Below are positions 34,982-44,046 of a stretch of 64,000 bases of DNA, in pieces. Within the stretch, counting starts at the first letter, position 1; each line of letters opens with the position of its first letter. The notes under the pieces were generated by a model. That model saw nothing but the letters and a program-made list of their open reading frames with translations, was not told where the DNA came from and did not search any database. Position numbers and translations under genes: made by a program. Where the stretch lies: assembly GCF_030823405.1 (NCBI RefSeq), contig NZ_JAUSXC010000001.1, forward strand, positions 186,001 to 250,000. Reading direction: 5' to 3'. Source of the stretch: Chryseobacterium ginsenosidimutans (GTDB lineage: Bacteria; Bacteroidota; Bacteroidia; Flavobacteriales; Weeksellaceae).

Positions 34982-36508
34982 ATGAAGAGTACTTTAAAAA
35001 AACTATTACCATTTGCAGTAGTAGGCGTTATGTCAGGAGCTACTACCGTTGGAGCATTACAATATTTCAACCATGATTCCAACAATACAGACCAATCATA
35101 TTTTACAAAAGCTTCCAATGTATCCTTTGCAGGGATGAATTCTGCAGCGGTAGGTGATGATTTCGTAAAAGCAGCCAAAACAACTGTTCCGGCTGTAGTA
35201 ACAATTAAAAACTACCAATCAAGAACATCAAGCCGAGCTTCGGAACAGGATATGCTCGATTTCTTCTTCGGAGATCCTTTTGGAGGAAAAGGACAGCAAA
35301 GACAGAGACAGCAGCAAACACCAGACAATATGCCATCAGGAATGGGATCAGGTGTAATTATTTCGCCGGATGGTTATATTATTTCAAATAACCACGTTGT
35401 AGCCGGAGCCAACAAACTGGAAGTTGTTCTAAGCAACAAAAAATCTTATATCGCAACATTAATAGGAACTGATCCCAATACGGACATTTCATTATTAAAA
35501 ATTGAAGAAAAAGGACTGCCCTATTTAAATTTTGCAAATTCTGACAATATTGAGGTTGGACAATGGGTTCTTGCAGTAGGAAATCCCCTTGGATTGAATT
35601 CTACAGTAACAGCAGGTATCGTTTCCGCAAAAGGAAGAGGGATCGGAATTTTAGGCTCTCAAGGAAAGGCTGCAAATCCTATCGAAAGCTTTATCCAGAC
35701 GGATGCGGCAATTAACCCCGGAAATTCAGGAGGAGCGTTGGTAAATACTAATGGAGATCTTATTGGTATCAACTCTGCGATCCAGTCAACAACAGGTTAT
35801 TATCAAGGTTACGGATTTGCCGTTCCTGCAAACCTGGCAAGAAAAATTGTTGAGGACATCAAGAATTTCGGTATTGTACAGAGAGGTTTCTTGGGGGTAA
35901 CTTCATTAGATTTATCAGATGATCAATTGGTTGCGGCTTATAACAAGCAAAAGAATACAAATATTAAAGCTGGTTCCGGAATATATGTAACAGGATTTGG
36001 TGAAAGCAGCGGTGCTGAAGATGCAGGTCTGAAATTAGGAGATGTTATCACTAAAATTGATAATATAGCAATTACAGATTTTGCAGATCTTTCCATGGCT
36101 GTAGGAAGCAAACGCCCTGGAGATAAAGTTCAGGTTACTTACTCTAGAAATGGTAAAGATGCTACTACGACTGTTACTTTAAGAGATCAAAAAGGCGGAA
36201 CTGCTACAAGAACAAAAGCAGACCTTAGTGTAACTGAAAAGATCGGGGCAGAATTCCAAAGTATTGATGATAAAACGAAAGCGTATTATGGTGTCAACAG
36301 CGGAGCTGTAGCCAAAAACGTTATGGAAGGAAGCGAAATGGCTAAGGCAGGTATTGTAGATGGCTATATTATTACTGAGATCAATGGTAAACCTGTAAAT
36401 TCTCAAAAAGATGTGGAAAACTTACTGAATAAATTCTCCGGAACAGTACAAATAAAATATCTGGACGACTATGGAAGAGGTTATCAAAGAGGTTTCAAAA
36501 TGCCTTAA
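34982..36508 (+). CDS. HtrA/DegP-type periplasmic serine protease
   Basis: Envelope protein quality-control protease and chaperone. The 508-residue product has a signal or anchor segment (residues 1-25) and a trypsin-like domain with the triad His138 (SNNHVV), Asp168 (NTDISLL) and Ser249 (INPGNSGGALV). Two PDZ domains follow: about 285-390 (RGFLGVTSLDLS, then GAEDAGLKLGDVITKID) and about 410-505 (SEMAKAGIVDGYIITEINGK). A Gln/Arg-rich loop (residues 104-113) precedes the protease core. Flanked by its own promoter and terminator. Confidence 0.93.
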   Translation: MKSTLKKLLPFAVVGVMSGATTVGALQYFNHDSNNTDQSYFTKASNVSFAGMNSAAVGDDFVKAAKTTVPAVVTIKNYQSRTSSRASEQDMLDFFFGDPFGGKGQQRQRQQQTPDNMPSGMGSGVIISPDGYIISNNHVVAGANKLEVVLSNKKSYIATLIGTDPNTDISLLKIEEKGLPYLNFANSDNIEVGQWVLAVGNPLGLNSTVTAGIVSAKGRGIGILGSQGKAANPIESFIQTDAAINPGNSGGALVNTNGDLIGINSAIQSTTGYYQGYGFAVPANLARKIVEDIKNFGIVQRGFLGVTSLDLSDDQLVAAYNKQKNTNIKAGSGIYVTGFGESSGAEDAGLKLGDVITKIDNIAITDFADLSMAVGSKRPGDKVQVTYSRNGKDATTTVTLRDQKGGTATRTKADLSVTEKIGAEFQSIDDKTKAYYGVNSGAVAKNVMEGSEMAKAGIVDGYIITEINGKPVNSQKDVENLLNKFSGTVQIKYLDDYGRGYQRGFKMP

Positions 36509-36539
36509 TTGAAGAACTGAACTTCACTTTCATATCAAC

Positions 36540-36570
36540 AAAAAAACGCTGCAGATTGCAGCGTTTTTTT
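36540..36570. terminator. Bidirectional terminator
   Basis: AAAACGCTGCA and TGCAGCGTTTT pair perfectly around a 3-nt loop with A and T runs on the flanks. It serves both the htrA-type gene and the convergent membrane protein gene. Confidence 0.9.
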
Positions 36571-36573
36571 TAT

Positions 36574-37026
36574 TTATGATTTATTCATCTTTTCGGCGAT
36601 TCTTCTTTTCTTTTTCCGTTCATAAATGATCTCTACAATTTTACCCCCCATCCACGCAAAAGGAAAGAATGTAAGAAAAATAGAAACTTTATAAAACGTA
36701 GGATGATAAGGAAAGATGATAACATCAAGCATTGCTATAAAAAGCATTATGAAACCGATAAGAATAGCATAAGCTACTTTAGCATATTTAACGATAATGG
36801 CAGTCACCACGCCTCCAACTGTGGTTCCTAATCCGGAAATAAACAATAGAAAGCCAAAAAAAGCATCGTTATTCTGCATACTTTGAAGAAATCTCTGCCA
36901 ATGCTCAAATGGAGCAAAAGCATCGAAAGTAACCCATTGCGGAAATGCTCTTATACCAAGAGTAATAATAAGTCCGGCAATTCCGAGACCCATAATAGCC
37001 GCAAATGTATTTCTTATAAAGTTCAT
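36574..37026 (-). CDS. Small four-helix membrane protein, unknown function
   Basis: The 150-residue product has four hydrophobic segments (about residues 8-26, 58-80, 84-104, 112-132) and a very basic C-terminal tail (YERKKKRRIAEKMNKS). No family recognised. Its ATG overlaps the ridA stop by one base, so it is translated with ridA. Confidence 0.75.
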   Translation of the reverse strand: MNFIRNTFAAIMGLGIAGLIITLGIRAFPQWVTFDAFAPFEHWQRFLQSMQNNDAFFGFLLFISGLGTTVGGVVTAIIVKYAKVAYAILIGFIMLFIAMLDVIIFPYHPTFYKVSIFLTFFPFAWMGGKIVEIIYERKKKRRIAEKMNKS

Positions 37027-37406
37027 TAATCCTGATGTGCAATCATAGAGATTTCGATATCAACATTTTTCGGCAAACAAGAAACCTGTACAGTCTCACG
37101 GGCCGGAAAGCTTTCTGCATCTAAGTAAGAAGCATAAATATCATTCATTACAGCAAAATCATCCATACTTTTAAGGAAGATCGAAGCTTTTACAACATTT
37201 TTAAAGGTCATCCCTGCCTCATTAAGAATAGCTTCAAGGTTTTTCATTACCTGATGCGTTTCTTTTTCAATTCCTTCCACCAATTTACCCGTTGCAGGAT
37301 CTACAGGGATCTGACCGGAGATGTACAAAACACCATTTGCCATATTGGCTTGTGAATAAGGTCCTATAGCTGCAGGAGCATTAACAGTGTTGATTACTTT
37401 TTTCAT
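37026..37406 (-). CDS. ridA: RidA family enamine/imine deaminase
   Basis: Hydrolyses reactive 2-aminoacrylate-type enamines to keto acids and ammonia, protecting PLP enzymes. The 126-residue product has AAIGPYSQANMANGVLYISG near residues 12-31, the conserved Arg in FPARETVQVSCLP (about residues 100-112) and VDIEISMIA at the end. All are family marks. A -7-like TATATTTG lies on the minus strand (complement of 37425-37432). Coupled to the downstream membrane protein gene. Confidence 0.92.
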   Translation of the reverse strand: MKKVINTVNAPAAIGPYSQANMANGVLYISGQIPVDPATGKLVEGIEKETHQVMKNLEAILNEAGMTFKNVVKASIFLKSMDDFAVMNDIYASYLDAESFPARETVQVSCLPKNVDIEISMIAHQD

Positions 37407-37473
37407 TAGAATTTATTTTGGGTGCAAATATAAAATTTATATTCTATTTCTATAATCAAATATCAATCCGATA

Positions 37474-40062
37474 TTAGAAAGGTGCGTTTGGCTGTGTGAA
37501 ACTTCTGTCTTTATACTTCAAAGCATCACTTAAGATATTGGCTTTGATACCGATAAAGAAGTCGTACACTTTATACTGACCAAATGGAACCCAATTGAAA
37601 TTGATCGTAAAACTTCGCTGGTCTCTCGAAAAACCAATTCTTGTATATGCCAATTCCCTCGTCACCATGTCATAATGCGTACTTCCGTTGATATTCCAGT
37701 AAGGTGTTAATTTAAGACTTCCATCCAGACCGATTGAAGCAAGTTTCGTTGGAGTTCTTGAAGCTGTACTCTTTGTGTAAGCATAATTGGCATTCACATT
37801 CAAAGTCCACGCCTGATCAAAATGAGCATAATTATCATCATCAAAGTAATAATTTTCATTTCTTACTTCTCCTTTCGATTTATATTTTTTAGCATAATCT
37901 GTTTTCTCTCCGAATATTTCGCTGCTCAAAGGATAAGACATCTGAACGTTGAATCCCTGAACACTGAAATGCCCGAAATCTTCCGTTCTTATACCTGAAT
38001 CCTGCCCGGGAAGATAAATAATTTTATACGGATCCAAAGAAACACTTGTATTTACGCTTAATTTATTATTAAAGAAAGAAGATTGCCCATTTATCGTAAC
38101 AATTGACCAAGGATGATCTTTCGCTGCAAAGTTATAACTGCCTGAAAGGTTTAATGATTCAAAAAGTTTCACTTTTTTTACACCCGTAGAATCGCTTTTA
38201 GACTTTACTTTCATTTCAATATTGTTTCCGATATTGAAACCTAAAGCACCTACCATCCCGCTTGAAGGGCTTCCAACAATACCACCTTCAAAAATTGAAT
38301 AAGGCGTCAAAGCACCGTTGGCATCATAATAATTCTTGTAATATCCAAAGCCGGAGCCTCCAAAATCAGGTGAATAAGTGAACCCAATACTTGGTGTCAT
38401 CATATGTCTGATCGCTTCAACAGCGGAACCTTTCTTAAATTTCAGCATTCCGTACAATGTTGTCTGAATACTTGCCGTACTTGAAAATGTAGAATATCCT
38501 GAAATACCTTTATCTGTCTCCGTAACAACCTTATTTTGAATAGGATCATAAAACTTATTTACCGTTTTTGTCGTCAGAGCGTTATCAATATTTGCTCCTA
38601 AACTGAACGTAAAATATTTTGCAACCGTTGTATTTGTTCCTAAAGCAATATTATTTTTCAATCCGGTCTGCATTTTATCCCACATTGCCTTTTTGAAAAG
38701 TTCACCTTCATCGGTTTGTACGAAGTTCGTTAAATTAAGTCCTGTATTCACCGTAATATTTTCCAGTAAACCACTTCTTACACCGGTTTTTGATTTAAAT
38801 AAATAAAACTGATTGATCGCAACGTTCATCTGTGGCAAACGGAGATCAGATAGTCCTGTTGCAAAATTTTGAGAATAAGAAGTTGTTCCCGTAATCGTTG
38901 CAGGTAATTTCAAAAATCTTTTTGTGATAGTTACCGTCGAATTTTGCTGGGTATTTAATACGTTTTGATTTAAAATATAATTGTTATTGAGTGTATTATT
39001 ATAGAATTTCGTACTTACTACATCTACCGAAGCAGAAAAATTAAGGAAAGGATTTGCTTTTGTATCCTGTGTATGTCTCCATGCAATTCTGTAGGTACTT
39101 GTTTTTCCGTAATCATCCAAACCTTTGATACCACGAACCGCAGTTCCTATATCCGCAGAGAAATTTCCGGAATAACGGTATTTTTTTATGTAATTCATTT
39201 CAGGTCTGAAATTAAAACTTCCTTTGGTATAAATATCCGTAAGAATCTTTAAGTCAAAATGTTCCCCGATCGGCTGATAATAACCCAATCCGTTCAGGAA
39301 GAAACCTACATCCTGCCTTTCCCCGAAACTTGGGATCAAAATACCCGCTGCTCTCTTACTTGAAAAAGGTAAAATAGCAAAAGGCATGATCAAAGGAGTC
39401 GGAACTTGCTCGATATACAACTGAATAGGTCCGGAAACAATTGACGATTTATTTTTAGTTTTAATCAATTTAATATAATTAGCTCTTAAAAAATAATCAG
39501 CTGCAGTATCTTTTTTCTTGATATAATAATCATCTGTTGTATAATCCGCACGTCTCATCGCAAAGACAGAATCATTGTACTTCTTTGTTTTATTAGCGAC
39601 AATAACACCTTCACTTTCTTCAGTCCTGGCATTAAATGCTATCGCCTGCCTGGTTTTTGTGTTATATTGAAACTCTGTTGTTTCATATTTTTTTCCTGCC
39701 TGAGTTGTAATTACGGGCTCAATGATCCTTCCTAAAGAATCTTGTTTTCCTCGCGCATACATGAGACTTTTTTGTTCATCAATAGAGATATAATCTGCAT
39801 CAATCTGCATATCCTGGTACTTTACCTGGGCATTTTTGTTCAGATAAATCATTTTTTTCTGGAAATCTCTTCGTTGAAAATCAGCCTTTGTCTGAAGAAC
39901 ATCTTCCAGCGACTCTTTTTTTAATACGATGGTATCCTTTTTGGAAATAGTATCATTAACCGTATTTTTAGGCAATTCTTTAGAAGTTTCTTGTGCTAAA
40001 AAATTGTTAAAAATTAGGATAATTAAAATTTGTAATATATTTTTGGAGACGGTTTTGACCAA
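37474..40062 (-). CDS. lptD: LPS-assembly protein LptD (Bacteroidota type)
   Basis: Outer-membrane beta barrel that inserts lipopolysaccharide into the outer leaflet. The 862-residue product has a signal peptide (about residues 1-23, ending FLA before QET). A periplasmic OstA-like beta-jellyroll follows (about 60-200, with NAQVKYQDMQIDADYISID), then a large C-terminal barrel from about 230 (PFAILPFSSKRAAGILIPSF). The barrel ends RSFTQPNAPF. Divergent from the amidase gene by 64 bp, with TAATTTTG as a possible -7 box (complement of 40097-40104). Confidence 0.88.
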   Translation of the reverse strand: MVKTVSKNILQILIILIFNNFLAQETSKELPKNTVNDTISKKDTIVLKKESLEDVLQTKADFQRRDFQKKMIYLNKNAQVKYQDMQIDADYISIDEQKSLMYARGKQDSLGRIIEPVITTQAGKKYETTEFQYNTKTRQAIAFNARTEESEGVIVANKTKKYNDSVFAMRRADYTTDDYYIKKKDTAADYFLRANYIKLIKTKNKSSIVSGPIQLYIEQVPTPLIMPFAILPFSSKRAAGILIPSFGERQDVGFFLNGLGYYQPIGEHFDLKILTDIYTKGSFNFRPEMNYIKKYRYSGNFSADIGTAVRGIKGLDDYGKTSTYRIAWRHTQDTKANPFLNFSASVDVVSTKFYNNTLNNNYILNQNVLNTQQNSTVTITKRFLKLPATITGTTSYSQNFATGLSDLRLPQMNVAINQFYLFKSKTGVRSGLLENITVNTGLNLTNFVQTDEGELFKKAMWDKMQTGLKNNIALGTNTTVAKYFTFSLGANIDNALTTKTVNKFYDPIQNKVVTETDKGISGYSTFSSTASIQTTLYGMLKFKKGSAVEAIRHMMTPSIGFTYSPDFGGSGFGYYKNYYDANGALTPYSIFEGGIVGSPSSGMVGALGFNIGNNIEMKVKSKSDSTGVKKVKLFESLNLSGSYNFAAKDHPWSIVTINGQSSFFNNKLSVNTSVSLDPYKIIYLPGQDSGIRTEDFGHFSVQGFNVQMSYPLSSEIFGEKTDYAKKYKSKGEVRNENYYFDDDNYAHFDQAWTLNVNANYAYTKSTASRTPTKLASIGLDGSLKLTPYWNINGSTHYDMVTRELAYTRIGFSRDQRSFTINFNWVPFGQYKVYDFFIGIKANILSDALKYKDRSFTQPNAPF

Positions 40063-40126
40063 TTTTTTGTTATATTTATTGTATGCAATTAAGGCTCAAA
40101 ATTAATATAATTTTTAAAACTGTAAG

Positions 40127-41413
40127 ATGTACAAAGTAAATTTTAGAATAATTTTATCATTTCTCATCATTCTATTCAGCAACTTTATTTTTTCGCAAAA
40201 GAAATTAACCGTTGTTTTAGATGCCGGACACGGAGGAAGTGATCACGGAGCTAACAGAAATTATGCTGATATCGGTAAGATTGCGGAGAAAGATGTCACC
40301 CTTGCTATTACTCTAAAAGTTGGGGCAATGTTAGAAAAAAACAAAGACTTTAAAGTAATTTACACCAGAAAAATAGACGAATATCCTTCTCTTTCGGACA
40401 GAACAAACCTTGCAAACAGAAGCAAAGCCGATCTTTTTGTGTCCATCCACTGTAATTCTTCAAAAAAACCGACGGCTTATGGAACGGAAACTTATGTACA
40501 GGGTCCGGATCAGAATGATACCAATCTTGAGGTAGCAAAAAGAGAAAACGATGTGATCTTTCTGGATGAAAAAGATAAGCAGACCTTCGGATCTTACGAT
40601 GCAAGCTCTCCGGAATCTTTAATTGCCTTAAAACTTCAGCAAAGTAAATATCTGGAATCTAGTCTTCTTTTGGGAGGTTTGGTTGAAGATAATTTTGTGA
40701 ACAAGGATAAAAGATCTTCAAGAGGAGTATTTCAGAAAAACTTACACGTTCTCCGTATGAATGCGATGCCTTCTGTACTTATCGAAACCGGATTTATCAA
40801 TCATCCTGAAGAAAGTCACTATCTGGCTTCTGAAAAAGGTCAGGATGAAATTTCCACAAGTATTTACCAGGCTATTATTGATTATAAAAAAGCCGTTGAC
40901 AGAAAATCAGGCGGCCCTGTAATCGTTAAGAAACCTGAACCTGATAGGCTGGCTGAAGTTGCTTTAAAAAATGATTTTAGAATTTTATTATTAAGTTCTC
41001 CTACGAAATATAATGAAGGAGATCCTGCTTTAAAAGGGTTAAATTATATTTTACCAATTAAAGAAAACGGGCAGTACAAATATTATTATGGAGTAACCAA
41101 TCTTGCATCGGTAAGAGATATCAATATTAAAACAGCGAAAGATGCAGGATTCAGAAATGCGTATGCTGTAGGGTTCATGCCGAATCAAAAACTAAATACA
41201 GGTTACTACACACTTGAAGTACATGCGGGAGAAAAGCTGAACGGAAATTCTTTTGTTCTTCAAACCTTAAAAGATGCCGAAAGAAACAAAGAAGACGGAG
41301 TTTTCTATTATACTTACGGAAAAGTCTACACTTTGGAGGATGCTGTAAAACTTCAGAAAGACGTTGAAGCTAAAGGAATTAAGAATTCTGTAATTCAGAA
41401 AGTTTTCAAATAA
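40127..41413 (+). CDS. N-acetylmuramoyl-L-alanine amidase
   Basis: Cleaves the amide bond between MurNAc and the stem peptide. The 428-residue product has a signal peptide (residues 1-24, ending IFS before QKK). The Amidase_3 domain has the zinc ligands in LDAGHGGSDHG (about residues 31-41), the Glu in AEKDVTLAI and the His in VSIHCNSSK, plus the catalytic Glu in VLIETGFINHPEES. The C-terminal region (about 330-428) resembles a SPOR-like peptidoglycan-binding fold. Divergent from lptD, both envelope functions. Confidence 0.92.
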   Translation: MYKVNFRIILSFLIILFSNFIFSQKKLTVVLDAGHGGSDHGANRNYADIGKIAEKDVTLAITLKVGAMLEKNKDFKVIYTRKIDEYPSLSDRTNLANRSKADLFVSIHCNSSKKPTAYGTETYVQGPDQNDTNLEVAKRENDVIFLDEKDKQTFGSYDASSPESLIALKLQQSKYLESSLLLGGLVEDNFVNKDKRSSRGVFQKNLHVLRMNAMPSVLIETGFINHPEESHYLASEKGQDEISTSIYQAIIDYKKAVDRKSGGPVIVKKPEPDRLAEVALKNDFRILLLSSPTKYNEGDPALKGLNYILPIKENGQYKYYYGVTNLASVRDINIKTAKDAGFRNAYAVGFMPNQKLNTGYYTLEVHAGEKLNGNSFVLQTLKDAERNKEDGVFYYTYGKVYTLEDAVKLQKDVEAKGIKNSVIQKVFK

Positions 41414-41424
41414 TAAAAAATAAT

Positions 41425-41455
41425 TTTGAAGTTAAAAAGTTAATTATTACTTTTG
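41425..41455 (+). promoter_or_regulatory. Promoter of the first tRNA-Glu gene
   Basis: TTTG at 41425-41428, 19 bases, then TACTTTTG at 41448-41455, 14 bases before the tRNA 5' end. An excellent match to the Bacteroidota pattern. Confidence 0.8.
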
Positions 41456-41469
41456 CAACCTCAAAATTT

Positions 41470-41541
41470 GGTCTATTCGTCTAGTGGTCAGGACTCAAGG
41501 TTTTCATCCTTGCAACAGGAGTTCGATTCTCCTATAGACTA
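41470..41541 (+). tRNA. tRNA-Glu (anticodon TTC)
   Basis: A 72-nt cloverleaf. The acceptor stem GGTCTAT pairs with ATAGACT, the anticodon stem CAAGG with CCTTG around TTTTCAT, and the anticodon TTC is at 41503-41505. The T arm contains GTTCGATTC. CCA is not encoded. It differs in many stem positions from the two other tRNA-Glu genes nearby. A terminator follows. Confidence 0.93.
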
Positions 41542-41565
41542 CAATTAAATGGTATTTCATCTACT

Positions 41566-41592
41566 AAAAAGCCCTCTCAGCAGGGCTTTTTT
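41566..41592 (+). terminator. Terminator after the first tRNA-Glu gene
   Basis: AAAAAGCCCT and AGGGCTTTTT pair across a 6-nt loop and end in a T tract. Confidence 0.9.
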
Positions 41593-41936
41593 ATTTTTAA
41601 CATATCTCGCCCATTTCAGTTTTTTCTTTTTTTAAAATAAATGTGAAATAACAGCTTAAAAAACCATCAAATTTAAATTTTGATACCTATAAAAGATAAA
41701 AAAGCTATTGTAATTGTTTCGCCAACATCAAATTCGGGGAATTTTCAGAAAAAAAACACTTAAAATTATCATAAAATTTTAATTAAAAGAAAAAAATATT
41801 ATATTTGCACCTCCTAAAACGGAGAGCATAGTTTTTTTAAGTTCCATAAAATAAATTTTGGTATCAACAATATCAATTCTCTTTATTCATGGTACTTTTA
41901 AAAACAATCTATATTCCATTAGGTACAAATTATATC
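41593..41936. other. Intergenic region with one promoter
   Basis: About 340 bases without an RNA gene. The last part (41889-41936) is open in frame with the next gene and could be coding if the earlier ATG is used. TATATTTG at 41800-41807 with TTTT at 41777-41780 (19-nt spacing) is a plausible promoter for the small gene that follows; the -33 box is imperfect. Confidence 0.5.
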
Positions 41937-42257
41937 ATGCCGGATTTAAAAATACAAGAAGCGAAATTGCTTTTTAAGAAAATCCACTCTAACCCAAAAA
42001 GTTATGATTTAAAAATCAATGAAGACGGGATTACAGGCAGCGATGATAAAATAAGTTTCAGACTTGACAGGACGGGAGAAAGGGTAACTTTTGAAGTAAC
42101 GATTGACGACCTTACCTTCACCAATACAACTGGAGAATGGAACAATGGCTTGGTAATGCTTACAAGTACTATCAAGAAATTAGAAAGAGAAGAAGAGAAT
42201 ATTAAAATAGAACAAGCAATAGATAAACTGCGAAAATATTTATCAGAAGAAATCTAA
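41937..42257 (+). CDS. Small protein of unknown function
   Basis: Not recognised. From ATG at 41937 (MPDLKIQEAKLLFKKIHSNP) the product has 106 residues; an earlier ATG at 41889 would add 16. It is charged, without signal peptide or membrane helix. It appears as a beta sheet (SFRLDRTGERVTFEVTIDDL) followed by a C-terminal helix rich in Glu and Lys (STIKKLEREEENIKIEQAID). It precedes rpsT by 67 bp, but rpsT has its own promoter. Confidence 0.6.
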   Translation: MPDLKIQEAKLLFKKIHSNPKSYDLKINEDGITGSDDKISFRLDRTGERVTFEVTIDDLTFTNTTGEWNNGLVMLTSTIKKLEREEENIKIEQAIDKLRKYLSEEI

Positions 42258-42274
42258 AAATTTCTAAAAATAAA

Positions 42275-42306
42275 TTTGGTAGATAAAAAAAAAGTTTTTA
42301 CTTTTG
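42275..42306 (+). promoter_or_regulatory. Promoter of rpsT-tRNA-Glu
   Basis: TTTG at 42275-42278, 20 bases, then TACTTTTG at 42299-42306. The -7 box covers the in-frame TTG at 42304, which shows that the rpsT start is the ATG at 42325. Confidence 0.75.
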
Positions 42307-42324
42307 CACTCACATTTGAACGAT

Positions 42325-42579
42325 ATGGCAAATCATAAATCAGCATTAAAAAGAATTAGACAAAACGAAGTAAGAAGACTTCGTAACAGATATTATCACA
42401 AGACTGCTAGAACAGCTTTGAAGATATTAAGAAATGAAGAAGATAAAGCTGCTGCTACAGAGCAACTGCCAAAAGTTATCTCTTTGTTGGATAAATTAGC
42501 TAAGAAAAATATTATCCACAAAAACAAAGCTGCTAACTTAAAAAGTAAATTAACTAAGCACGTTAATAAACTAGCTTAA
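42325..42579 (+). CDS. rpsT: 30S ribosomal protein S20
   Basis: Primary 16S rRNA-binding three-helix protein. From ATG at 42325 the product has 84 residues, begins [20 protein letters not shown] and ends [16 protein letters not shown], matching S20 in length and sequence. Two tRNA-Glu genes follow, the first after 10 bp, so the mRNA is probably processed from a shared transcript. Confidence 0.97.
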   Translation: MANHKSALKRIRQNEVRRLRNRYYHKTARTALKILRNEEDKAAATEQLPKVISLLDKLAKKNIIHKNKAANLKSKLTKHVNKLA

Positions 42580-42589
42580 TAAGATAGTT

Positions 42590-42661
42590 GGCCCGTTCGT
42601 CTATCGGTTAGGACCTCAGATTTTCATTCTGGTAAGAGGGGTTCGACTCCCCTACGGGCTA
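42590..42661 (+). tRNA. tRNA-Glu (anticodon TTC), second type, copy 1
   Basis: 72-nt cloverleaf with acceptor GGCCCGT paired to ACGGGCT. The anticodon stem TCAGA pairs with TCTGG around TTTTCAT, and the anticodon TTC is at 42623-42625. The T arm has the stem AGGGG/CCCCT. No encoded CCA. Begins 10 bases after the rpsT stop codon. Confidence 0.95.
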
Positions 42662-42732
42662 CAAAAATTAATTACTACTAACCGAGTAATTAAATAAGAG
42701 TTGTAAACTTACAAAAACAAAAAATACTAACC

Positions 42733-42746
42733 CGTTATTTATAACG
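42733..42746 (+). other. Hairpin between the duplicated tRNA-Glu genes
   Basis: CGTTAT, TT, ATAACG forms a perfect 6-bp stem. With a second stem (AATTACT with AGTAATT, 8-nt loop) near 42668-42689 it fills the 96-nt spacer between the identical tRNA genes. Neither has a T tract, so processing structures are more likely than terminators. Confidence 0.4.
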
Positions 42747-42757
42747 TGATGGTAGAT

Positions 42758-42829
42758 GGCCCGTTCGTCTATCGGTTAGGACCTCAGATTTTCATTCTGG
42801 TAAGAGGGGTTCGACTCCCCTACGGGCTA
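42758..42829 (+). tRNA. tRNA-Glu (anticodon TTC), second type, copy 2
   Basis: Identical over all 72 positions to the copy at 42590-42661. The spacer before it shows no promoter box, so it is likely transcribed together with rpsT and the first copy. A terminator follows directly. Confidence 0.95.
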
Positions 42830-42832
42830 CTT

Positions 42833-42864
42833 AAAAGAGATTCATTTTTTGGATCTCTTTTTTT
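42833..42864 (+). terminator. Terminator of the rpsT-tRNA-Glu unit
   Basis: AAAAGAGAT (42833-42841) pairs with ATCTCTTTT (42853-42861) and is followed by more T. Confidence 0.85.
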
Positions 42865-43051
42865 ATTTCCATGCTTTGTGAGTTAATTGATTCTGTTAAA
42901 TTTTTAATGTTATCTGAACTCTTACAAAATAAATAAAACTTGTTCTGGAGCTTAACAGTAGTTCATACTTATTTTTACAGTATTCCCTTTTAAGCACTTT
43001 TATGTCTACCAGCTCAACAAGATTAGAAATATAATATAACTCATTAATAAT

Positions 43052-43085
43052 AAATCATTCCGTTAAAACTTTAACGGAATGATTT
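43052..43085 (-). terminator. Perfect 16-bp hairpin after the outer-membrane protein gene
   Basis: AAATCATTCCGTTAAA (43052-43067) and its exact complement (43070-43085) are separated by two bases. It lies 8 bases beyond the stop codon of the gene at 43093-44034 and would end the MbnP-type operon. The T tract on the minus strand is short and mixed. Confidence 0.65.
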
Positions 43086-43092
43086 GATTATG

Positions 43093-44034
43093 TTAAATCC
43101 CAACATTCAGGAAAATACTGAACCGTGATTTCGCTTCAATATCACCTCCCGCTAAATTGGAATAAGCAGGAAGCATGATTTCACTTCCCAAACTGAACTT
43201 TTTATAAGAAGCCTCAAAACCAAGTTTTCCGTACAAGGCACTTCCAGCCGTGTTGGGTAAAACCTCATCGAATTGTTTATTTCTGTTATAAACTTCTCCC
43301 TGCAAACCTCCTTTTCCGGAAAAAATTACTTTTTCATTGGCTAAAATCTGATAAAAACCTGTTGCTGCATAATTCCATTGATTTCCGAAATGGTACTGCT
43401 TTTTATTTTCGGTTTTAATGGTATAATCTGTATTTAAGAGAACGGAAACTTTATTTCTCTGAAATTTATAATTCAAAGCCATCTGATAATCCCAACTTCC
43501 CGTTCCCAACTGAAAACTCGGATTGACACCAGAAATTCCCTTTTCATCAAATTTACCCAACGGAACTTTCACACCTATTCCACCGCTTAACTGATGAATA
43601 TTGTCTTTTGAATTCAATAGCTGATAAATTCCCATTAAGTTTAAATCTCCGATTCCATTGATGTTAATATCTCTCTGCAATGTTTGCTTCTGATGGAAAT
43701 GAAACGGCAAACTTGCATATACACTCAATTTTTTCATTAAAGGAATTTTACTCCAAAGCTGAATGGTATTGAAATATTGATCCTGTGTCAAATCTCTTAC
43801 AAACAAATTTTCCTTTGTTTTGTAATGTTGAGCAAAGTATTTAACTCCGATAAATTGTAGATTCAACAAAGATTCAAAACCGGACGAACCGTTTCCGGCA
43901 GCACATCCGCAAGCATCACAGTCGTCGAAAACCGTTGCCAGAAAATCATTCGGAATATAAAGACTGTCACTGATTGTTTTAGCCTGATGTATATTAAACA
44001 AAATCAGGCTTATGATTAAAAATATTTTTTTCAT
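43093..44034 (-). CDS. Predicted outer-membrane beta-barrel protein of the MbnP/MbnH locus
   Basis: The 313-residue product has a signal peptide (residues 1-18) and, in the mature N-terminus, a Cys cluster: DDCDACGCAAGNGSSG near residues 38-53. Then come many amphipathic strands typical of an outer-membrane barrel, ending SRFSIFLNVGI. The CDACGC motif could bind copper or zinc, and genes of this kind often follow MbnP-type genes. It lies 12 bp downstream of the di-heme protein gene. The transport function is inferred. Confidence 0.7.
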   Translation of the reverse strand: MKKIFLIISLILFNIHQAKTISDSLYIPNDFLATVFDDCDACGCAAGNGSSGFESLLNLQFIGVKYFAQHYKTKENLFVRDLTQDQYFNTIQLWSKIPLMKKLSVYASLPFHFHQKQTLQRDININGIGDLNLMGIYQLLNSKDNIHQLSGGIGVKVPLGKFDEKGISGVNPSFQLGTGSWDYQMALNYKFQRNKVSVLLNTDYTIKTENKKQYHFGNQWNYAATGFYQILANEKVIFSGKGGLQGEVYNRNKQFDEVLPNTAGSALYGKLGFEASYKKFSLGSEIMLPAYSNLAGGDIEAKSRFSIFLNVGI

Positions 44035-44046
44035 TTTACATAAAAA

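Noticed and set aside
42590..42829. Identical tRNA-Glu pair as an assembly artefact
   Set aside because: The spacer between them is unique with its own hairpins, so a real duplication is more likely, although long reads would confirm it.
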